Shown here piece by piece: positions 1 through 8,910 of a stretch of DNA of 64,000 bases. Made by a program: the position numbers and the translations under genes. Location of the stretch: contig CAJKDU010000001.1 of the NCBI GenBank assembly GCA_905198745.1, forward strand, positions 89,876 to 153,875. The letters are read 5' to 3'. The DNA comes from an uncultured Prevotella sp. (GTDB lineage: Bacteria > Bacteroidota > Bacteroidia > Bacteroidales > Bacteroidaceae). Each line of letters opens with the position of its first letter. Within the stretch, counting starts at the first letter, position 1. The notes under the pieces are model-generated. The model was given only the letters and a program-made list of their open reading frames with translations. It was not told the DNA's origin and did not search any database.

Positions 1-296
1 TCTTTCTTCGACTCAAAGCGAGCGCCCAAACCGTCGGCCACAAACTCCTCGGCCTTGTCGGTGGGCAATCCGTAGATGGGCTTGTCTATGTATGCACAGC
101 CCACGCCGGTGAGCATCACGTGCTCCACCTCTGTGAGTTGTATTTTGTTGTCGTACAGATATTTTCCGAACGCTCCGTAAAGCGATGTGATCGGGTCGGT
201 GGCCTTGATGCGGATAGGCGAAATCACCTTTCCGTCGCGAATGCCAACAATCTTCGTAGTGCTGATACCTACGTCTATGCCTATTACAATTCCCAT
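1..296 (-). CDS. coaW: Type II pantothenate kinase, N-terminal part (runs off the window)
   Basis: Catalyses the first committed step of coenzyme A synthesis, ATP-dependent phosphorylation of pantothenate, in the cytoplasm. The visible N-terminus begins MGIVIGIDVGISTTKIVGI, an actin-fold ATPase phosphate-1 motif with the DxGxxxTK spacing of the eukaryote-like (Fumble) kinase family. It is followed by the segment LYGAFGKYLYDNK and the motif VMLTGVGCAYIDKPIYG. About 98 codons are present; the rest lies beyond position 1. The start is the ATG at 294-296, downstream of a TACTTTTG -7 box (320-327). Other ASKHA ATPases such as the BadF type are possible, but the TGVG...KPIYG context fits PanK II. 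Confidence 0.82.
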   Translation of the reverse strand, partial: MGIVIGIDVGISTTKIVGIRDGKVISPIRIKATDPITSLYGAFGKYLYDNKIQLTEVEHVMLTGVGCAYIDKPIYGLPTDKAEEFVADGLGARFESKK

Positions 297-319
297 TATG
301 TCTTGTTTCTTTGCGGATG

Positions 320-327
320 CAAAAGTA
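320..327 (-). promoter_or_regulatory. -7 box of the pantothenate kinase promoter
   Basis: The minus strand reads TACTTTTG, a match to the Bacteroidota -7 consensus TAnnTTTG, about 25 bp upstream of the start codon. No good TTTG -33 element is visible at the usual spacing. Confidence 0.45.
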
Positions 328-469
328 CGAATTATTATTGGAATAAGCGACATACAAATCTAACATATTTATGTGGAGGAACCTTGAACGCCTGTCTAAG
401 GTACCCTTGGCAGGCCTCTCCCGAAATGCCTGACCTGCCCCTGCTTACAAGGAATATTTCGCGTTTCAC

Positions 470-500
470 TTGGCGGGCAGAACAAAAAGTAGTAACTTAG
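470..500 (+). promoter_or_regulatory. Possible promoter of tex
   Basis: TTGG (470-473), 19 bp, then TAACTTAG (493-500), 25 bp before the tex start. Both elements are one base off consensus, so the call is tentative. Confidence 0.35.
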
Positions 501-524
501 CGTCCTCATTTTTAAAACGTATCA

Positions 525-2669
525 ATGGAAAACAATACATTTACTGCCATCATAGCCCACGAACTGGCACTTCCGGAACGTGGGGTGGCGAACACACTGC
601 AACTGCTTGAAGAGGGATGCACCATTCCCTTTATCAGCCGGTATCGCAAGGAGCGCACTGGAGGACTGGACGAAGTACAGATAGCCGCCATCAGTGAGCG
701 CAACGACAAAATGAAGGAGATGGCCAAAAGAAAGGACACCATCCGCAACACTATCGACTCGCAAGGCAAACTTACCGACGAACTGAAAAAGCGCATTGAC
801 GACTGTTGGGACGCCACCGAACTGGAGGATATCTACCTGCCCTACAAGCCGAAACGGCGCACCAGGGCACAAGTGGCACGCGAACAAGGACTCGAACCGT
901 TGTCGGTCATTCTCATGATGCAACGCGAACAGCAACCGATGGTGGCAGCCCAACGGTTTGTCGGCAAGCAGGTGGGCGACGTGCAGGCTGCCATCAAGGG
1001 AGCACAGGACATCATTGCCGAAACCGTCAGCGAGGATGAACAGGCACGCGGACAAGTGAGGGCTTCGTTCAAAAGGGAAGCCGTCATAACAGCCAAAGTG
1101 GTCAAGACAAAAGCCGACACGGAAGATGCTGCCAAGTTTGCCGACTACTTCGACTTTTCCGAGCCTCTCCGCCGCTGTTCCTCCCACCGTCTGCTTGCCA
1201 TCAGGCGAGGCGAAAACGAAGGCATACTCCGCGTGAGCATATCGCCCGACGACGACAATACGTCCGAACGACTCAAGCGCCGCTACGTTCACGGCTACGG
1301 CCCTTGTGCCACCTTGGTGGGCGAAGCGGTGGACGATGCCTACAAGCGCTTGCTCAAGCCCAGCATAGAAAACGAGTTTGCCGCCCTCAGCAAGGAGAAG
1401 GCAGACGAGGAGGCCATCAACGTCTTTGCCGAGAATCTGCACCAGCTTCTGCTCTCGGCACCACTCGGACAGAAGCGGGTGATGGGTGTTGACCCGGGAT
1501 TCCGCACGGGTTGCAAGATCGTGTGTCTCGATGCACAGGGCAACCTGCTCCACCATGAAGCCATTTTTCCCCATCCTCCCAAGCCCAACAAACCGGCTGC
1601 AGCCTCAGCGCTGGAACAGATGGTGAAACGATATGCTATAGAAGCCATTGCCATCGGCAACGGAACAGCCAGCCGAGAGACTGACTCTTTCATACGCTCG
1701 CTCCATTTCGACCATGAGGTGCAGATATTCGTGGTGAGCGAGGACGGAGCATCCGTATACTCGGCATCAAAGACTGCACGCGACGAATTTCCCGACGAAG
1801 ACGTGACCGTGCGCGGTGCCATGTCCATAGGCAGACGACTCATGGACCCGCTTGCCGAACTGGTGAAGATTGACCCGAAAAGCATCGGCGTGGGACAATA
1901 TCAGCACGACGTGGACCAGGCCAAGCTCAAGAAGAGCCTTGACCAGACCGTGGAATTCTGTGTCAACTCGGTAGGCGTCAACCTTAACACGGCAAGCAGC
2001 TATCTGCTCACCTACGTGAGCGGACTGGGCCCCACCCTCGCCAAGAACATTGTGGACTACAGAAAGGAGAACGGGCCGTTCTCGTCGCGGGCACAACTCA
2101 AGAAAGTGCCGCGGCTCGGCCCTGCTGCCTACCAGCAGTGCGCAGGATTTCTCCGCATTCCCGGTGCCCGTAACCCTCTCGACAACAGTGGTGTGCACCC
2201 GGAGAGCTATGCCATTGTGGAGCAAATGGCCAAGGACCAAGGGTGCACCGTGAAGCAACTGGTGGACGACAAGGCCAAGCAGAAACTCATAGACATCAAG
2301 CGCTATGTCACAAAAGACGTGGGCTTGCCGACGCTCACCGACATCATGCGGGAACTGGAAAAACCGGGACGCGACCCGAGAGAACAAATAGAGGAGTTCA
2401 AGTTCGACGACACCGTGCACACACCCGAAGACTTGCACGAGGGTATGGAGTTGCCCGGCATCGTGACCAACATTACCAATTTCGGTGCCTTCGTCGACAT
2501 CGGGGTGCACCAGGACGGACTTGTACACATCTCCCAACTGGCAGACCGCTACGTGGCCGACCCGACACAGGTGGTGAAACTCCACCAGCATGTCCGCGTT
2601 CGGGTGGCGGGCGTTGACCTCAAGCGTGGCCGCATCTCGCTAAGCATGAAAGGCCTGCAACAGGGCTGA
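525..2669 (+). CDS. tex: Tex family RNA-binding transcription accessory protein
   Basis: Cytoplasmic nucleic-acid-binding protein of the Tex/Spt6 family, 714 residues, which is a normal length. Visible domains in order are: an N-terminal helical Tex region with the family signature IPFISRYRKERTGGLDE (about residues 34-50); a YqgF/RNase H-like domain beginning near residue 320 (GVDPGFRTGCKIV); a double helix-hairpin-helix near 486-560 (NTASSYLLTYVSGLGP); and a C-terminal S1 RNA-binding domain from about 637 (GIVTNITNFGAFVDIG). Tex proteins in other bacteria affect transcription and gene expression; the exact role in Bacteroidota is not known. The gene stands alone and ends in a strong terminator. 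Confidence 0.95.
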   Translation: MENNTFTAIIAHELALPERGVANTLQLLEEGCTIPFISRYRKERTGGLDEVQIAAISERNDKMKEMAKRKDTIRNTIDSQGKLTDELKKRIDDCWDATELEDIYLPYKPKRRTRAQVAREQGLEPLSVILMMQREQQPMVAAQRFVGKQVGDVQAAIKGAQDIIAETVSEDEQARGQVRASFKREAVITAKVVKTKADTEDAAKFADYFDFSEPLRRCSSHRLLAIRRGENEGILRVSISPDDDNTSERLKRRYVHGYGPCATLVGEAVDDAYKRLLKPSIENEFAALSKEKADEEAINVFAENLHQLLLSAPLGQKRVMGVDPGFRTGCKIVCLDAQGNLLHHEAIFPHPPKPNKPAAASALEQMVKRYAIEAIAIGNGTASRETDSFIRSLHFDHEVQIFVVSEDGASVYSASKTARDEFPDEDVTVRGAMSIGRRLMDPLAELVKIDPKSIGVGQYQHDVDQAKLKKSLDQTVEFCVNSVGVNLNTASSYLLTYVSGLGPTLAKNIVDYRKENGPFSSRAQLKKVPRLGPAAYQQCAGFLRIPGARNPLDNSGVHPESYAIVEQMAKDQGCTVKQLVDDKAKQKLIDIKRYVTKDVGLPTLTDIMRELEKPGRDPREQIEEFKFDDTVHTPEDLHEGMELPGIVTNITNFGAFVDIGVHQDGLVHISQLADRYVADPTQVVKLHQHVRVRVAGVDLKRGRISLSMKGLQQG

Positions 2670-2691
2670 CCATAACGACCATATACGAACA

Positions 2692-2737
2692 GAGTCCCCG
2701 TATGCCTTTGCATGTGGCATACGGGGACTCTTGTTTT
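2692..2737 (+). terminator. Terminator after tex
   Basis: Perfect 15-bp stem (arms 2692-2706 and 2716-2730) with a 9-nt loop, followed by TTGTTTT. It lies between the convergent tex and GH2 genes. Confidence 0.85.
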
Positions 2738-2818
2738 CACGCCTTCCCACACTTCTTGTCAGAAGAGGCGACAGGCATAAAAGTGACTATGCTCGGAAAA
2801 GCCCCTGCTGCAAGACCC

Positions 2819-5299
2819 TTATTCCGTGAAGGTCTTGAGCGTGCGGCTCAGGCGGCCAGCCTTGACCGTCACCTTGACCGTCCCTGCCTTCCGGGTGCTG
2901 CGGAGGATGAGCTGCATGCGTCCTGAGCGCACGGGCTTGGTGAAGACGTTGAGGAAAAGGTCGTTGGTGTAGTGGTCACCGTTGTCGAGCGCCACAAAGC
3001 GGGCCACCGTGTTGTCGGAGAGGCTCACGGTGAGCGGTTCGGCAAAGCCGGGCACCGTGCGTCCCTTGGCGTCCACGGCTGTGATGTTGACATATTGCAG
3101 GTCCATGCCGTCGGCATGCCACAGGCGATCTTCAGGTTGCATGCGCAGGGCAACAGCCTTGCCGGCCGTTTCTATCCTGTGGCGTGCCACCACCTGTCCA
3201 GCCTCGTTGCGGGCAATGGCTTCCACACTGCCGCCATGTCCATAGTCCACGTCTGTCCAAAGCAAACTGCCGTGCTGGTCTTTCCGTTCCGCCTTGTTCT
3301 CCTTCACGCCAAGGCTATGCCCGTTGACCACGAGTTCCACACTATAGGCATTGGAATAGACCACCACCGTCTGCCTGCTGCCTTCGGGGAAATTCCAATG
3401 GTCCAGAATCATGGGGCGTCCCACAATGACATCGTTCCAGCTCACGCTCTCGCCGTTCTTGCTGTCCACCACACCCACACGCACCAACGGCTCGTCGGGC
3501 TTGAAGGCCGACTTCACGAGATAGGCCTGCGGATAGGGATGGAGCGTATGGTCGAAGAAAGAATAGTTCCAGCCTTTCTTGGGCCATCCGTTCGACTCGC
3601 CCCAGTATTCCACTGCACCCCAGTAGGCCATGCCTACATGGTGGTCGTGGTCCATATTGTAGTAGGGTTCCAGCATCTTGTAGGTCTCAGCCTCACTTTG
3701 GAAGAGAATCAGGTCGGGCTTGTAGCAGCAGTAGGCATTGTATTTGTCAGACTGGTAGTTGAACGACGCCACCTCAGTGGCACAGACCAGTTCGGGGGGC
3801 ACAAGATAATCGTTGAAGTCCTTGTCGTGACGAGTGATGGCTCCGGCTCTGGCAGGGAACATGGCCACGGTGGTGAGGCGTGTGGGGTCGAAGCGCTTGA
3901 GCAACTGGTTGAAGATGCGGTAGGTGGTGATGCCCCAGTCGTTGGTGCCGGCGAACCCTGTCCAGCCTTCCTGCACCTGCAGCTCGTTGCCCAAGCTCCA
4001 GAGGATGACACTCGGTCGGTTGCGGTCGCGCTTCACCCATTCGGGTATCAACCTGTACCATATATTGGTGAAGGGCTGCCGTCCGCCCCAATAGGCATTG
4101 TCGCTCCACTTGTCTATCAGCTCGTCTACCACCAGCATGCCCACCCGGTCGGCTATGCGGGCAAAACTCTCGCTATAGGGATTGTGAGAGCAGCGGATGG
4201 TGTTGAACCCGAAGGCCTTGAGCTGGCGCATCATGCGCTCTATGCCGCGGTCAAAGCAAGCGGCTCCCAAGGCTCCCATGTCGTGGTGGTTGGCATTACC
4301 CTTGAGAAACAGTTTCTCTCCGTTGAGCCGGAATCCGAACTCGGGCGAGAACTCCAGCTTGCGTATGCCGAAACTCTCAGCCACACTGTCCACCATCACA
4401 CCCTTTGACCTGACGATAACCTCAGCGCTATAGAGTTGAGGAGTGTCGGGCGACCACAGGCTTGGGCTCGCCACTTCTATCTCGGGCATCTTCACCTCCT
4501 CCGTGGCGTGGTGGGTGTGCTGGGGCATAGTGGCCTCGGCCTGTCCTACCACATGGCCCTGACTGTCTTTCAAGCGAGCCAGCAGACTGACGTCCTGCTT
4601 CTGCCATCCTTCCACTTCGACCTGCACACTGACCGTGGCACGCGAGGGGCTCACCTCGGGTGTGGAAACGAACACGCCGTGACGGGCTATGCGCGTGGGA
4701 TTCTGCACCTGGAGATACACGTCACGGAAGAGGCCGCCTCCGGTATACCAGCGTGAGCCTTTGTCGGGTCCGGTCGAGGCATAGACCGCCACCACATTGT
4801 CGGCATCATAGCGCAGATAGGGGGTGAGGTCGGCTTCCAGCCCCACATAGCCATAATCGGTAGAGGCTATCTTGTGGCCATTGAGGTAGACATCACCCAG
4901 ATAGATGATGCCGCCGAAATCGAGGCTCACCTTGCGGCCACGCCACCTGGGATCTGCCTTGAAGGTCTTGCGGTACCAGCCCTCACACATGGGTTTAAAT
5001 CCACGAGAGCCCTTGGCCTGCCGTGACCAGGGCTGCTCGAACTGGAAGTCGTGGGGCAAGTCGAGCGTGCGCCACGAGGAGTCGTCGAGTGTGGGAGAGG
5101 CGAAGTCGGTGGACCGGTTTGACGGGGTAACCAGACAGAATTTCCATCCGAAGTTGAACAGTCTGTGGCGGTCTGCCACAAACTGCGACAAGGGGCGGTT
5201 GCCCGTCACCTCCTCGTCCTTGAAGGTTTGATACTGAGCGCTGGCGGGAACCGACAGGCACACCAATAGCAAATAGAGAATTGTTTTACTCAGGTTCAT
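2819..5299 (-). CDS. Secreted glycoside hydrolase family 2 protein (beta-galactosidase type)
   Basis: Exported retaining glycosidase of 826 residues. A signal peptide ends near SVPASAQ (about residue 21). The GH2 sandwich domain holds the typical stretch DLPHDFQFEQPW. The TIM barrel follows with IRCSHNPYS. The acid/base glutamate lies in SLGNELQ (near residue 437), and the probable nucleophile in FQSEAETYK (near 533). The C-terminal part has Ig-like sandwich domains typical of long Bacteroidota GH2 enzymes. Substrate could be a beta-galactoside, but GH2 also covers beta-mannosidases and beta-glucuronidases, so specificity is open. It has its own promoter and no SusC/D neighbours, so it is not part of a classic polysaccharide utilisation locus here. 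Confidence 0.88.
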   Translation of the reverse strand: MNLSKTILYLLLVCLSVPASAQYQTFKDEEVTGNRPLSQFVADRHRLFNFGWKFCLVTPSNRSTDFASPTLDDSSWRTLDLPHDFQFEQPWSRQAKGSRGFKPMCEGWYRKTFKADPRWRGRKVSLDFGGIIYLGDVYLNGHKIASTDYGYVGLEADLTPYLRYDADNVVAVYASTGPDKGSRWYTGGGLFRDVYLQVQNPTRIARHGVFVSTPEVSPSRATVSVQVEVEGWQKQDVSLLARLKDSQGHVVGQAEATMPQHTHHATEEVKMPEIEVASPSLWSPDTPQLYSAEVIVRSKGVMVDSVAESFGIRKLEFSPEFGFRLNGEKLFLKGNANHHDMGALGAACFDRGIERMMRQLKAFGFNTIRCSHNPYSESFARIADRVGMLVVDELIDKWSDNAYWGGRQPFTNIWYRLIPEWVKRDRNRPSVILWSLGNELQVQEGWTGFAGTNDWGITTYRIFNQLLKRFDPTRLTTVAMFPARAGAITRHDKDFNDYLVPPELVCATEVASFNYQSDKYNAYCCYKPDLILFQSEAETYKMLEPYYNMDHDHHVGMAYWGAVEYWGESNGWPKKGWNYSFFDHTLHPYPQAYLVKSAFKPDEPLVRVGVVDSKNGESVSWNDVIVGRPMILDHWNFPEGSRQTVVVYSNAYSVELVVNGHSLGVKENKAERKDQHGSLLWTDVDYGHGGSVEAIARNEAGQVVARHRIETAGKAVALRMQPEDRLWHADGMDLQYVNITAVDAKGRTVPGFAEPLTVSLSDNTVARFVALDNGDHYTNDLFLNVFTKPVRSGRMQLILRSTRKAGTVKVTVKAGRLSRTLKTFTE

Positions 5300-5397
5300 G
5301 GTTCATCTGGTCTTAAAGATTGATATTCGTCGCACGAGATAAGGCGGGGAGTCTGAACGATTCCAAAGCGTGGAGGCATGCGTTTGCTTATCCGTTT

Positions 5398-5429
5398 CAA
5401 AGTTACTAATAATTTTCCACATATACAAA
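5398..5429 (-). promoter_or_regulatory. Promoter of the GH2 gene
   Basis: Minus strand: TTTG (5426-5429), exactly 20 bp, then TAACTTTG (5398-5405). Full match to the Bacteroidota consensus; the start codon lies about 100 nt downstream. Confidence 0.8.
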
Positions 5430-5507
5430 TCTATCCTGTTGAAAATAAGGGGGAATAATGGGAAAAATGAGGAAACAGGCTGTAACAACAGGCAACGGAA
5501 AAGGAAC

Positions 5508-5558
5508 AAAAGAAAACTCCCAAGGCTGCATGCAAAAGCATGGCATGCGGCCTTGGGA
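5508..5558 (-). terminator. Terminator after manA
   Basis: 16-bp stem (arms 5518-5533 and 5543-5558, one G-U pair). Read on the minus strand it is followed by TTTTCTTTTG. It sits just past the manA stop codon. Confidence 0.8.
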
Positions 5559-5578
5559 GGGAGAACACCGTGGAGCGG

Positions 5579-6622
5579 TTAACGGCTCGACAGGTGCAGA
5601 AAGCGGGTAATCATGTGGCCCACACTGCGGTCCATATTGTCTATGAACGCATCGAGGATGGTGGAGGAACCGTCGAGCGGCACCACATCATAGTCGGCTA
5701 TGGCTGCCGGTATCAGACAGCTGTTGCCCGAGCGGAGCACTATCTCGTCGCCTGTGGCGCGCATCTTGATCTTGCAGTCGCCGCGCATGCACACACAGAT
5801 GACGAAGCTGTCGTATTTCAGCAAGTTGCGATGGAAGGGATGGGTCACACTGCTCACTCTCACACTGAAATAGGGTGAATCTATAATCAGGTTGGCACTG
5901 TTGGTTTCGTCGCGATAGATGGTGCGATACTCCTCCTCCACATGGAAGTTGAGAGCCCGGGCAGCCAGTTCGGTATGCAGCTCACGGGGCTTGCCGTCGA
6001 GTCCGGGACGGTTGTAATCGTAGATGCGGTAGGTCACGTCGGACGACTGCTGCACTTCGCAGAGCAATATTCCGCTACCAATGGCGTGCACCCTGCCTGC
6101 AGGCAGATAGAACACGTCGCCGCGTTTCACCTCATGCTTGGCAAGCACGTCGGTGATGGTGCCGTCGGCTATGCGCCGCTTATATTCTTCGGGAGTGATT
6201 TCCTGCTTGAACCCTGCATAGAGGAAGCTGCCGGGCTGTGCGTCGATGACATACCACATCTCCGTCTTTCCCGACTTGCCGTGCTCTCGGCGCGCCATCT
6301 CATCGTTGGGATGTACCTGGATGCTGAGGGGCTTGGCAGAGTCGATGAACTTCACCAGAAGCGGCAGCTGGCCGTTGTATTTCTCGCTCACGGCCTTGCC
6401 GAGAATTTCGTCGGGTGCCTCGTCGACCACCGACACGAGGTCGCGCCCTGCCAACTCGCCATTGCTCACAATGCTCTTGCTTGTCGGCACGGCACTCACT
6501 TCCCAGCTCTCACCAATATTTTTCTGCTGCATGTCCAGTCCCTTGTAGCCGCAAATGCGGTCACCGCCCCACACCACAGTATGGAGGTTGGGCTGGAACA
6601 ACAAAGGATACAATCTGTTCAT
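5579..6622 (-). CDS. manA: Mannose-6-phosphate isomerase, class I
   Basis: Interconverts mannose-6-phosphate and fructose-6-phosphate in the cytoplasm, feeding mannose into glycolysis or hexose into GDP-mannose synthesis. The protein has 347 residues, the short bacterial form. Zinc-site and cupin motifs visible are SIQVHPNDEMA, GKTEMWYVIDAQPGS and the second cupin strand KRGDVFYLPAGRVHAIG, then CEVQQSSDVTYRIYDYNR with the active-site arginine. The start MNRLYPLLFQPNLH is supported by a consensus promoter 77 bp upstream. The gene is monocistronic, with a promoter and terminator of its own. No sign of damage. Confidence 0.93.
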   Translation of the reverse strand: MNRLYPLLFQPNLHTVVWGGDRICGYKGLDMQQKNIGESWEVSAVPTSKSIVSNGELAGRDLVSVVDEAPDEILGKAVSEKYNGQLPLLVKFIDSAKPLSIQVHPNDEMARREHGKSGKTEMWYVIDAQPGSFLYAGFKQEITPEEYKRRIADGTITDVLAKHEVKRGDVFYLPAGRVHAIGSGILLCEVQQSSDVTYRIYDYNRPGLDGKPRELHTELAARALNFHVEEEYRTIYRDETNSANLIIDSPYFSVRVSSVTHPFHRNLLKYDSFVICVCMRGDCKIKMRATGDEIVLRSGNSCLIPAAIADYDVVPLDGSSTILDAFIDNMDRSVGHMITRFLHLSSR

Positions 6623-6698
6623 CTTGTTCTAATTGCTTTACTTGAAGTTTGCACTGCTCCCGAAACGGAAGAAACAATCGCATTCCGGAAGACAAGCG

Positions 6699-6730
6699 CA
6701 AAATTACATTTTCTTTTCCTAACTGCCAAA
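6699..6730 (-). promoter_or_regulatory. Promoter of manA
   Basis: Minus strand: TTTG (6727-6730), 20 bp, TAATTTTG (6699-6706). Matches the Bacteroidota promoter consensus at the expected distance from the manA start. Confidence 0.75.
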
Positions 6731-6858
6731 AACATGCCCCACTTTTCTGTTATAACCATCCTGAAATCTGTCTGTCCCTTCTTGCACACGAAATGATCCG
6801 TCGTGTCCACTCTTTTCGTGAGGGAGGATGGCGAATCTACAGGGGTAAATCCAGCCCG

Positions 6859-7105
6859 TTAACATTCGTTAGTAACAGATTTCAGAGATTAGAACAGGAA
6901 GAGCAAAAAGATTATCTTTTCCACGCAAAAGTGAAAAAACATCAGAAGTTGATGTCAAAAAACGGCATGAAAGAAGTGTGTTTTTATGTGTGCAAAAATA
7001 CTCCGTTAACATTAAATTAACGCTCGTTTGGTTGGTTTGAAGCACGATACAGCGTCTTTCATGCACAGTTTTGAATGCAGAAAAGGCTTTTTTCAAAGGT
7101 GTCAC
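6859..7105 (+). repeat. Dispersed intergenic element, copy A (about 247 bp)
   Basis: Shares with 63706-63953 a set of conserved blocks at nearly identical internal offsets: TTAACATTCGTTAGTAACAG at the left end, GTGTGCAA at +129, CCGTTAACA at +144, AATTAACGC at +156 and TTCAAAGGTGTCAC at the right end (+233). Sequence between the blocks is diverged. No convincing coding sequence, terminal inverted repeats or target duplication is visible. Both copies lie upstream of a minus-strand gene (manA here). Function is unknown. Confidence 0.6.
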
Positions 7106-7205
7106 GCCCGAAAATCTTAAAAAGGAAGAAATCGAAGAGCTGCATAAATCGTCTTTATTCACCTTAGTATCAGTCGTTTTGCTATCGTTTTTATAAATCC
7201 TCTAA

Positions 7206-7524
7206 ATGTTAAAAACAGGCGAGCGTGACGTGACAGTTCAAAATATATGCATGGTAGGTATGGTTGTTAATAATTTTAATATAAGATATCATATATATTA
7301 TATTATTTTTTCTTGCTTACGATTCGTGACATATAGCACGCATATATAAAGCGTGACGTCACGTTTCGACTGTTTGCAAGCAAGGATGGAGAGACGTTTT
7401 ATTTGATGATAGTTTTTCTTTACATCTTCGCCGTATCGCGTATGGGGCTGCGTCTTCCTTCGGCAGCAATAGTTTGCAGACAAGTAACGGGCTGCGTTAT
7501 CAGCAAGGCAGAAGTCAGTTAGTG
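7206..7524. other. Gene-free AT-rich segment with GTGAC motifs
   Basis: Part of a gene-free stretch running from 6731 to about 8170. It contains repeated GTGAC motifs: CGTGACGTGAC near 7224, CGTGAC near 7325 and the perfect 12-bp palindrome CGTGACGTCACG at 7352-7363. These flank a very AT-rich tract at about 7260-7310. No open frame with a plausible start or promoter was found. Confidence 0.4.
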
Positions 7525-7598
7525 TGCCGTTAGCCGTGCGTTACCCTGCCGTTAGCATCCGTTAGTGTGCCGTTAGCGTCTGTTTGTGTGCCGTTAGC
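7525..7598 (+). repeat. 22-bp tandem repeat, locus 1 (four units)
   Basis: The core TGCCGTTAGC recurs at 7525, 7547, 7568 and 7589, a period of 21-22 bp, with degenerate spacers resembling CGTTAGTG. The same repeat with TGCCGTTAAC cores occurs at three other intergenic loci in this window. From 7599 to 8170 nothing further is recognised. Confidence 0.8.
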
Positions 7599-8172
7599 GG
7601 TGAGCAGATGCGCTCGTGGAGTGCAGAACGTTTCATCTTTCTTTACACGTATCGGTTGCGCGACATGTTTTTTCATTGTCCGTGTCTTTTTGGCATGGTT
7701 TTTGCTATAGCCCATTGCACACTGCAAAAGGCCGAAATAAAACGCATATTTGGGGAAACTGTCACGTTTTTACTGATTCAGCGGTCACTTATCCCGTAAA
7801 CACGGAGGTTTCCGCTTGTTGATCGGGAGCGAACTATCCGCGAGCAGGAAGCCTTTTGGAGGGTACGACTTACAGTTTTACAACAGACGGACAACAATCA
7901 TTTGCCATTTCCCGATGGCCCCTTTCTCTGCCCGGCTTGCCATGCAAGGCATTGGTCATGAACGTATGCACGCACGTTTCGAACGTCCCTGTTTTTGCCC
8001 GACATGGCTTCAGGGAGCAAACCTTGTAGCCCAGGGTGTTACTCCGTCATGCCCTGACTATGCTTTCTGTCCGCCCGACAAGCAAACCTGCATGGGGTTG
8101 CCTGCCCCATTCGCTCGCCAAGCCATGGAGCCATGCCCATGATTGCTGCAGCACGATTCGGGCAGGCACGAC

Positions 8173-8214
8173 AAAAAAAAGTGACAGAACACATCCGTCA
8201 CGGACGTTTCTGCC
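8173..8214 (-). terminator. Probable terminator after the OmpH-like gene
   Basis: Hairpin with a short 3-nt loop around 8187-8210. On the minus strand it is followed a few bases later by eight T residues (8173-8180). Confidence 0.55.
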
Positions 8215-8239
8215 ACATAAATATATAAAGGTATATAAG

Positions 8240-8836
8240 TTACTTCTTGGCCGCTGGCTTGTATGCCTTGTTGAGTCCGGCAATCACCTCGTTGGTGATG
8301 TCGTATGCCTTGTCGGCACAAAGGATGTTGTCGCCCTGCTTGGCGAAAATCATGGCATACTTCTTGTCCTTGTTGTAACGTGCCAGATAGTTGTGGATGC
8401 TGTCGGAGAGCGCCTTGTTATACTTGGCCGTCTCGGTCTGGAATTCGCTGCTCAGACGCTGGTTGAGGCTCTGCAGGTCAGCGTTCTGCTTCTGCAGGTT
8501 GGCATTTACAGCCTCAGCCTGCTCACGCGTATACTTGTTGGCCTGGATGTCCTGCTGGAACTTGGCGGCAGCCTGCTGCAGGTTGGCGTTTTTCTGGCCG
8601 AGTGTGTTCTGGATGTTCTGGCCCTTCTTCTCGAGAATGAGCGAATAGTCCTTGCAGAACTTATACTGCGACATGATAGAGTCTACCTCGACATAAGCGA
8701 ACTTGACATCGCCGGAAGCCTGCGAAGCAGATGCGGGTTTCTCGTCAGCCTGTGCGTTCTGCTTGTTGCAAGAAGTCATGGCAACAGCTGCGAAAGCCGC
8801 CAAAGCCACGATGCGGAAAAAGTTTCTTTTCTTCAT
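8240..8836 (-). CDS. OmpH/Skp-like periplasmic lipoprotein
   Basis: 198 residues. The N-terminus has a lipoprotein signal with lipobox AVAMTSC (cysteine near residue 23). A low-complexity linker follows, then a helical, Gln/Ala/Lys-rich coiled coil (about residues 75-140). The family motif FAYVEVDSIMSQYKF sits before the coil, as in OmpH/Skp proteins. Skp-type chaperones hold unfolded outer-membrane proteins in the periplasm; a lipid-anchored version would be tethered to a membrane, which is inference. The C-terminus is basic (YKPAAKK). It is monocistronic and divergent from pepD, with which it shares a promoter region. The usual partner genes (bamA, lpxD) are not nearby. Confidence 0.82.
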   Translation of the reverse strand: MKKRNFFRIVALAAFAAVAMTSCNKQNAQADEKPASASQASGDVKFAYVEVDSIMSQYKFCKDYSLILEKKGQNIQNTLGQKNANLQQAAAKFQQDIQANKYTREQAEAVNANLQKQNADLQSLNQRLSSEFQTETAKYNKALSDSIHNYLARYNKDKKYAMIFAKQGDNILCADKAYDITNEVIAGLNKAYKPAAKK

Positions 8837-8910
8837 TTTCTGTTATGATGTTTGTTTCTATATATAGCAATAATTAACACGGGAAATGGCAGTGTTTGTG
8901 CCAATTTTCC

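Noticed and set aside
2972..4408. Plus-strand open frame of 478 codons opposite the GH2 gene
   Set aside because: Antisense shadow with no family motif or promoter; the GH2 motifs on the other strand are unambiguous.
7035..7197. Plus-strand protein-like stretch FFKGVTPENLKKEEIEELHK near the right end of the dispersed element
   Set aside because: It looks like protein, but there is no in-frame start before a TGA. The DNA word TTCAAAGGTGTCAC is conserved in copy B in another frame, so the conservation is at DNA level.
6731..8170. CRISPR-like array at the 22-bp repeats
   Set aside because: Repeats are degenerate, spacers too short (about 11 bp) and similar to each other, with no cas genes.
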